Assembly (NCBI GenBank): GCA_036393295.1
Contig: DASWHF010000001.1
Span: forward strand, 1 to 14,342
Origin: DASWHF01 sp036393295
GTDB taxonomy: Bacteria > Pseudomonadota > Gammaproteobacteria > Acidiferrobacterales > UBA6901
DNA length: 14,342 bases
Reading direction: 5' to 3'
The position numbers were made by a program, and so were the translations under genes. Shown here in pieces: positions 10,189 to 14,342 of this stretch. The notes below the pieces were generated by a model. The model was not told the origin of the DNA, searched no databases, and saw nothing but the letters and a program-made list of their open reading frames with translations. Positions within the stretch are counted from its first letter, which is position 1, and each line of letters starts with the position of its first letter.

Positions 10189-10217
10189 TTGAAAGCGTGC
10201 AAACCAGCACGTACTAT
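10189..10217 (+). promoter_or_regulatory. Sigma-70 promoter of the cold-shock gene
   Basis: TTGAAA (10189-10194) and TACTAT (10212-10217) are separated by exactly 17 bases, close to the TTGACA/TATAAT consensus. Transcription would start near 10224, giving a leader of about 170 bases, similar in length to the long leaders of cspA-type genes. Directly upstream is a GC hairpin (GCCGCCC/GGGCGGC, 10172-10188). The rest of the gap back to the DUF1614 start at 10090 is very GC-rich and holds nothing else I can name. Confidence 0.75.
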
Positions 10218-10223
10218 AAATAA

Positions 10224-10396
10224 AGAGGTTCACCGGTATATTAGGGTGGGCTAAAGCGGTGAAGTGGCAGCACGAGAACGGTTTTCGCACCAAGCGTTTT
10301 GCTGGTTGTGGTACCTCTTAGGCGCTCCTTTCGCCTGTCATTGTGTGCGGGGTCACCCCGCGCTTTTATTGCTCGTCAGGAGCATAAGAGGAAGCT
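10224..10396 (+). promoter_or_regulatory. Long structured 5' leader of the cold-shock mRNA
   Basis: Predicted untranslated leader of about 170 bases with several possible stems: AGGCG/CGCCT (10320s-10330s), GTGCGGGG/CCCCGCGC (10345-10363), and a possible long-range AGAGGT (near 10224-10229) with ACCTCT (near 10312-10317). Long leaders of cspA-type mRNAs refold with temperature and control stability and translation; the same role is inferred here. The ribosome binding site AGAGGAAG lies just before the ATG. Confidence 0.6.
10345..10369 (+). terminator. Terminator-like hairpin inside the cold-shock leader
   Basis: GTGCGGGG (10345-10352), loop TCA, CCCCGCGC (10356-10363, one G-U pair) is followed at once by TTTTATT. 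This has the form of an intrinsic terminator but lies 27 bases upstream of the ATG, so it would act as an attenuator unless the leader refolds. The T-run is short and interrupted. Confidence 0.4.
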
Positions 10397-10600
10397 ATGC
10401 AGAGCGGTACGGTAAAGTGGTTCAACGATGCTAAGGGCTTTGGTTTCATCACCCCTTCCGACGGTTCGGCCGATGTGTTCGTGCACTTTTCGGTGATCCA
10501 GGGCGACGGCTTCAAGAGCCTGGCCGAGGGCCAGCAGGTGGAATTCGAGTCCACCAAGGGTCCGAAGGGCATGCAGGCGACCAAGGTGGTGCCGCGCTAG
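10397..10600 (+). CDS. Cold-shock domain protein (CspA family)
   Basis: A 67-residue single-domain OB-fold protein that binds single-stranded RNA/DNA and acts as an RNA chaperone. It shows the typical start SGTVKWFNDAKGFGFI with RNP1 KGFGFI (13-18) and RNP2 VFVHF (27-31), then GFKSLAEGQQVEFE and the terminal ATKVVPR. Length and sequence are standard for the family; which paralogue it is cannot be told. AGAGGAAG just upstream is a good ribosome binding site. It has its own strong promoter, a long leader and a clear terminator, so it is a monocistronic unit; temperature or growth-phase control through the leader is likely. Confidence 0.97.
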   Translation: MQSGTVKWFNDAKGFGFITPSDGSADVFVHFSVIQGDGFKSLAEGQQVEFESTKGPKGMQATKVVPR

Positions 10601-10626
10601 CACACCATCGCGGTATGGCAGACCGG

Positions 10627-10656
10627 AAAGCCCCGCTTAAGGCGGGGCTTTCTTTT
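10627..10656 (+). terminator. Intrinsic terminator of the cold-shock gene
   Basis: AAAGCCCCGC (10627-10636) and GCGGGGCTTT (10642-10651) form a perfect 10-base-pair stem with a five-base loop, followed by a T-rich CTTTT. It lies 26 bases after the stop codon. Confidence 0.93.
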
Positions 10657-10725
10657 GGGGCCGGCGGTCGATCGGGCGCCGGCCTGCATATCCGGCGGAG
10701 CGTTCTGCCCCGCCGGGCGTGTCGA

Positions 10726-12382
10726 TCAGGCGCTTTCGGCCGCGCCCCCGGATGACCGGCGCCGGCGCCACGGGTGCGCGGCGGCGAACGACAGCAGCAG
10801 GGCGAGCACGGCGTCGGGCGCGGCGCCGCGGCGCAGTGTGCAACCGGTCGCGCCGACCGGTTGCTCGTTGGTCGCGCTGGCCGTGACGCGCGTCAGCGAA
10901 CCGGCGCGCTCGGTGTTGAGGTACAGAATGTCCTGGGTGCCGGTATCGTCGAAATAGGCCCGACCGAGAATGTCGCCGCGGTTGGGCAGGCGCCGGAAGA
11001 AGGGATCGTAGCTGTTGGTCGCGTCCGCCCGCAGGCTGCCGAGCTGCGCGACCTCGGCATGCGCGGCCGCGTCGTACGACACCAGGCCGTAGGGCGGTGC
11101 CGCACCGGTACGCAGCAGCAGGCGCGACATCGGCAGCGACCGGTTGCGCGCCCCGACCCGGGCGCTGGTCGACTCCGTCCAGCCCACCCAGGCGGCATCG
11201 GTATGCATCGCGAGGGTGCCGCCGTCGTCGGGGATGGCGACGGCGTCCCAGCGGCTCAGGCCGTTCTGCAGCCGGTTGTAATAGATCCAGCGGCCGGCCG
11301 CGCCGACCGTGCTGATGAAGTCGTTGACGGTGCCGATCAGCGCGAGATCGACCGGTGTGCCGCCGGACTTGTCGACGGCGCGCAGGGTGACGTTTCCGCT
11401 GTCGTGATTCCAGGCGTACACCACGCGCCGGTCGGTGAGCACCACTCCGCCGATCCAGCCGTCAGGCTCGCTCACGATCGCCGTCGCCGAACCGGTGCCC
11501 CTCAGCGATACCTGGACGATCGTAAGCCCGTCCTGGAAGTAGAGGTGGGCGCCGTCGGAGAGCGGGCCGTTGATGCCGCTGACCGCGCTGTAGAGCGGCG
11601 CCGACAGGGCCGGCGCCCCGCGCCGTGCGGGTCGTAGGCGCGCAGCGTTCCGTCGATGTTCAGGAATACGATCCCGTTCGGCGCTTCCAGGAGCTTGAGC
11701 GCGGTGGTGGCGTAGCTGCCAACGACCTGCGCGCTGCCGGCGCTGAACTCGGCGTCGTAGGCGACGAGATCGCCGTTGTCCTTGGCCAGCCAGCCGGTCA
11801 GCGTACCGAACTGCCGGTCGCGGCGTGCGGCGAGCGGCTCGCGCGCATCGCGCGGCGCGTCGCCGGCGCCCATCGACAGTGCCACCATGCGCCAGACGTC
11901 GTCGCTGTTGTTGCAGGTGCCGTTCGGGCCGGGCAGCCGGTATAGGTAGCGGGCATTCGCCGGATTGGCGTAGTCCGGTTCGTGACTACTGGCACAAACC
12001 GTGGTGGCGCCGGTTTCGTTCGACAGTCGCTGGGGTGTCGGCGATTCGCCGCGCAGTGCCGGAACCTTCCACAGGCTTCCGTCGCCGGTGCGGGCGTAGA
12101 CCAGGTGGCGGGTGTGGCGATCGGCGAGCAGTCCGGTCAGCGCGCCGAGGTCCATATCGTAGTACGCCAGGTAGGTGGCATGCGCCACGGGCTGGAGGCC
12201 GGCGATACCGGTTCCACTGCGATGGGGCTGGTGGGTTGCAGCGGATCGACAGCGCTCAGCGGAGCGTTGAAGAACAGATAGGTCGGCGTCGTCGGGACGG
12301 CGGTGGTACGACTCGAATCGGCACAGCCGCCGAGCAGCGCGGCACAGATCGTCGGCACGAGGCCGAAATGGTCAAGGCGCAT
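10726..12382 (-). pseudogene. Propeller-like lipoprotein with C-terminal anchor, two frameshifts
   Basis: One gene split over three frames. ATG 12382 (GGGAG seven bases upstream) gives a lipoprotein signal: hydrophobic 6-18, lipobox LGGC with Cys20. It continues to SPIAVEP near 12205, where one missing base shifts to GIAGLQPVAHATYLAYYDMD. That frame runs to RAYDPHGAG, where one missing G in the run at 11616-11619 shifts to APALSAPLYSAVSGINGPLS and on to TGA at 10726. Restored length is about 552 residues. The body repeats short motifs of the kind (L)xYxxxDGxLxxxD (GDGSLWKVPA, DNGDLVAYDAEF, IDGTLRAYDP, HDSGNVTLRAVD), suggesting a beta-propeller. The end, GCTLRRGAAPDAVLALLLSF followed by AAAHPWRRRR, resembles PEP-CTERM/JDVT-CTERM-type sorting signals (Cys, hydrophobic helix, Arg cluster). 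Function unknown. Both lesions are single-base and restore a fully sensible protein, so error or very recent mutation is likely. Confidence 0.7.
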
Positions 12383-12498
12383 GATGGGGCTCCCGGGGTG
12401 TTCTTGTTGTGCGCACGCCTGGCGTGTGCCGGTGCTCCCTGCCGGCCCGCTGACGCGCCGCAGTCACCCAATGAACGAGCAATTTCCATACCAGCAGG

Positions 12499-12518
12499 AA
12501 TAAAAAATACTTTTTATT
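12499..12518. repeat. A+T-only inverted repeat
   Basis: AATAAAAA (12499-12506) and TTTTTATT (12511-12518) form a perfect eight-base inverted repeat around ATAC, about 115 bases upstream of the lipoprotein start. It could be an operator-like site or simply the A+T-rich core of the promoter region. No regulator is identified. Confidence 0.45.
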
Positions 12519-12632
12519 AACAAAAGGTTAACTAAGTTCAGATTGGGGAAGTGTGCCGGCCGGCGGCCGTGTCCGGTCGTCGTGGCGAAGCGATCCATGG
12601 CGCTTTGCTTTCGCAAGGACAGCAGAGGAGCG

Positions 12633-12731
12633 GTCGCTGCGAGGCCCGCGCAAGCGGGCCGTGGCAATCTCCGATTAGCGCTCAGGCCGTTCAAGGAGGT
12701 TGCCGCGGGCGCTGGCGCGCCCTCGCAATGG
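12633..12731. repeat. Head-to-head dispersed palindromic repeat (BIME-like)
   Basis: Left unit (+): CGCTGCGAGG (12636 region), a perfect stem GGCCCGC-GCAA-GCGGGCC (12643-12660), then GTGGCAATCTCC (12661-12672). Right unit, the same design on the minus strand: CCATTGCGAGG, an inner GCGC-rich stem, then GGCAACCTCC (12731 down to 12695). The tails GGCAATCTCC and GGAGGTTGCC are inverted copies with one mismatch, 22 bases apart. The pattern (ATTGCGAGG ... GCAA ... GGCAATCTCC) is that of dispersed intergenic repeats known in many proteobacteria. A weaker related copy may lie at 12581-12620 (TGGCGAAGCGATCC and TTTCGCAAGGA). Confidence 0.65.
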
Positions 12732-12761
12732 ACGGCAGGTGATCCGGTCTCGAGGGTTTAC

Positions 12762-14342
12762 TTAGCCGTCCGGCACGACGCCGTTGCCGACCGCGCGCAG
12801 CGGCCGCTGCCGCTTCTCCTGCTGTTGCAGGGTCCAGAGGTGGGCGTAGGTGCCGTGCCGGGCGAGCAGCTCTGCGTGCGTGCCGCGCTCGACAATGCGG
12901 CCGTTGTCCATGACCAGGATCTGATCGGCGTTCATGACCGTCGACAGCCGGTGCGCGATCACCAGCGTCGTGTGGTTGGTGGCGATCTCCTCGAGCTCGG
13001 CCTGGATCGCCTTCTCGGTTTTCGAGTCGAGCGCCGAGGTGGCCTCGTCGAACACCAGGATCGGCGGGCTCTTGAGCAGGGTGCGCGCGATCGCGACGCG
13101 CTGCTTCTCGCCGCCGGAGAGCTTCAGGCCGCGCTCGCCCACCAGGCTGTCGTACTTGTCCGGCAGCGACTCGATGAACTCGTGGATATGCGCGGCCCGC
13201 GCCACCTGGATGACCCGTTCGCGGCTGGCCTCGGGATTGCCGTAGGCGATGTTGTAGTAGATCGTGTCGTTGAACAGCACGGTGTCCTGCGGCACGATGC
13301 CGATCGCCTTGCGCAGGCTCGCCTGGGTGACGTCGCGGATGTCCTGGCCGTCGATCAGGATGCGGCCGCTGTTGACGTCGTAGAAGCGGAACAGCAGCCG
13401 CGACAGGGTCGATTTGCCCGCGCCGCTCGCCCCGACCACCGCCACCTTGTGGCCGGTCGGCACCTCGAAATCGACGTCGTACAGGATCGGGCGGCGCGGA
13501 TCGTAGCCGAAGCTGACGTGCTCGAAGCGGATCGCGCCGCGATCCACCCGGAGCGTCCGGGCGTCCGGCTTGTCCTGCACCTCGGGGTACTGCTCGAGCA
13601 GTCCGAACATGCGCTCCATGTCGGCGAGCGAGTGGCGGATCTCGCGGTAGACGAAACCGAGAAAGTGCAACGGCATGTAGAGCTGGATCAGGAAGGCGTT
13701 GACCAGCACCAGGTCGCCCAAAGTCATGGCGCCGGTCACCACGCCGTGGCCGGCCATCAGCATCAGGGCCGTCACGCCGGCGGCGATGATCGCGCCCTGA
13801 CCGGTGTTGAGCACCGACAGCGAGGTCTGGTTGCGGATCGCCGCCTTCTCCCAGGCGGCGAGCGTGGTGTCGTAGCGGCTCGCCTCGTAGCCCTCGTTGT
13901 TGAAGTACTTGACGGTCTCGTAGTTGAGCAGGCTGTCGATCGCCTTGGTGTTGGCCTTCGAGTCCATCTCGTTCATGGTGCGGCGGAAGATCATGCGCCA
14001 TTCGGTCACGAACAGCGTGAAGGCGACGTAGATGCCGAGCGTGATCAGCGTGACGATGCAGAACCAGGGGTCGTACTTGACCAGCAGGATGACCGCCACC
14101 AGGCCGATCTCGAACAAGGTCGGCAGGATGTTGAACAGCATGAAGTTGAGCAGGAAGCGGATGCCCGCGGTGCCGCGCTCGATGTCGCGCGACATGCCGC
14201 CGGTCTGGCGCTCGAGATGGAAGCGCAGCGCGAGCTGGTGCAGATGGCGGAAGACCCTGAGCGCCACCGCACGGATCGAGCTCTGCAGGGCCTTGGCGAA
14301 CACCACGTCGCGCAGCTCGCCGAACAGCGAATTGGCCAGGCG
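12762..14342 (-). CDS. Atm1/HMT1-family ABC exporter (N-terminus outside window)
   Basis: C-terminal 526 residues of an ABC half-transporter with fused membrane and ATPase domains; the frame runs open through the right edge (visible start RLANSLFGELRD). Hydrophobic helices lie at about 67-88, 93-112, 187-202 and 208-232. The membrane domain carries Atm1 hallmarks: NFMLFNILPTLFEI, TEWRMIFRRTMNEMDSKAN and AIDSLLNYETVKYFNNEG. The ATPase has Walker A GASGAGKST (304-312), Q-loop Gln352, signature LSGGEKQR (408-415), Walker B ILVFDE (428-433), D-loop SALD and H-loop His464 in AHRLST, so it should be active. Atm1-type proteins export glutathione-bound sulfur or metal species (iron-sulfur maturation in mitochondria, heavy-metal tolerance in bacteria); the substrate here is inferred from family only. 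About 60-90 N-terminal residues, including the first helices, should lie beyond the window. Confidence 0.95.
   Translation of the reverse strand, partial: RLANSLFGELRDVVFAKALQSSIRAVALRVFRHLHQLALRFHLERQTGGMSRDIERGTAGIRFLLNFMLFNILPTLFEIGLVAVILLVKYDPWFCIVTLITLGIYVAFTLFVTEWRMIFRRTMNEMDSKANTKAIDSLLNYETVKYFNNEGYEASRYDTTLAAWEKAAIRNQTSLSVLNTGQGAIIAAGVTALMLMAGHGVVTGAMTLGDLVLVNAFLIQLYMPLHFLGFVYREIRHSLADMERMFGLLEQYPEVQDKPDARTLRVDRGAIRFEHVSFGYDPRRPILYDVDFEVPTGHKVAVVGASGAGKSTLSRLLFRFYDVNSGRILIDGQDIRDVTQASLRKAIGIVPQDTVLFNDTIYYNIAYGNPEASRERVIQVARAAHIHEFIESLPDKYDSLVGERGLKLSGGEKQRVAIARTLLKSPPILVFDEATSALDSKTEKAIQAELEEIATNHTTLVIAHRLSTVMNADQILVMDNGRIVERGTHAELLARHGTYAHLWTLQQQEKRQRPLRAVGNGVVPDG

Larger units (their letters stand above)
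12383..12761. other. Intergenic region between lipoprotein and ABC exporter
   Basis: No gene is supported. It holds an imperfect GC hairpin near 12411-12429 (GCGCACGC/GCGTGTGC), an A+T-rich stretch at about 12485-12540 that probably contains the lipoprotein promoter on the minus strand (for example TAATAA as a -10 candidate), and a GC-rich right half filled by palindromic repeats. No terminator with a T-run is visible for the ABC gene that ends at 12762. Confidence 0.5.

Noticed and set aside
10241..10250. TTAGGGTGGG in the cold-shock leader as a copy of the 2038 repeat
   Set aside because: Only about nine bases match and there is no inverted partner.

Overview
The window looks like ordinary chromosome from a GC-rich gammaproteobacterium. 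The order bamC, a WalJ/YycJ-type metallo-beta-lactamase-fold gene, then a purine gene is a familiar gammaproteobacterial neighbourhood. The ~1,300-residue single-chain PurL and the Atm1-type ABC transporter fit the same assignment. I cannot name a genus from the sequence. No rRNA, tRNA, CRISPR array, phage gene or transposase was seen.

Layout. Positions 54-2025 (+) hold a tight bamC / MBL-fold pair. A perfect nested palindrome (2038-2095) separates it from the large purL (2135-6118, +). Positions 6119 to about 7080 form a visibly more A+T-rich islet. It carries a two-gene toxin-antitoxin-like module (a DUF4258-type protein and a small partner overlapping by ATGA), followed by the frameshifted remnant of a different antitoxin. 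GC-rich housekeeping DNA then resumes: a six-helix membrane protein interrupted by a frameshift (7092-7738, +), a thioredoxin-family protein (7786-8166, -), a soluble-type lytic transglycosylase (8608-9342, +), a DUF1614 membrane protein (9371-10090, -), and a cold-shock protein with a good sigma-70 promoter, a long structured leader and a clear terminator (10189-10656, +). A ~550-residue propeller-like lipoprotein follows on the minus strand (10726-12382), broken by two frameshifts and ending in what looks like a C-terminal sorting signal. Next come an intergenic stretch with a head-to-head palindromic repeat (12633-12731) and the C-terminal ~526 residues of an Atm1/HMT1-family ABC exporter that runs off the right edge.

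Functionally, envelope genes (BamC, lytic transglycosylase, lipoprotein, ABC exporter, DUF1614 protein) sit beside metabolism (PurL), redox (thioredoxin) and stress (cold-shock) genes. Apart from the bamC/MBL pair and the TA-like pair, they appear to be separate transcription units.

Three genes (7092-7738 and two points in 10726-12382) each return to a convincing reading frame if one base is restored. The MBL gene, which lacks an ATG/GTG/TTG start in its frame, could have the same problem. This could be true decay, but the repeated pattern in short G/C runs makes consensus sequence error a serious alternative. I did not find a clear, wholly new multi-gene system. The best candidates for follow-up are the DUF4258 pair, the doubly anchored lipoprotein and the cold-shock leader.
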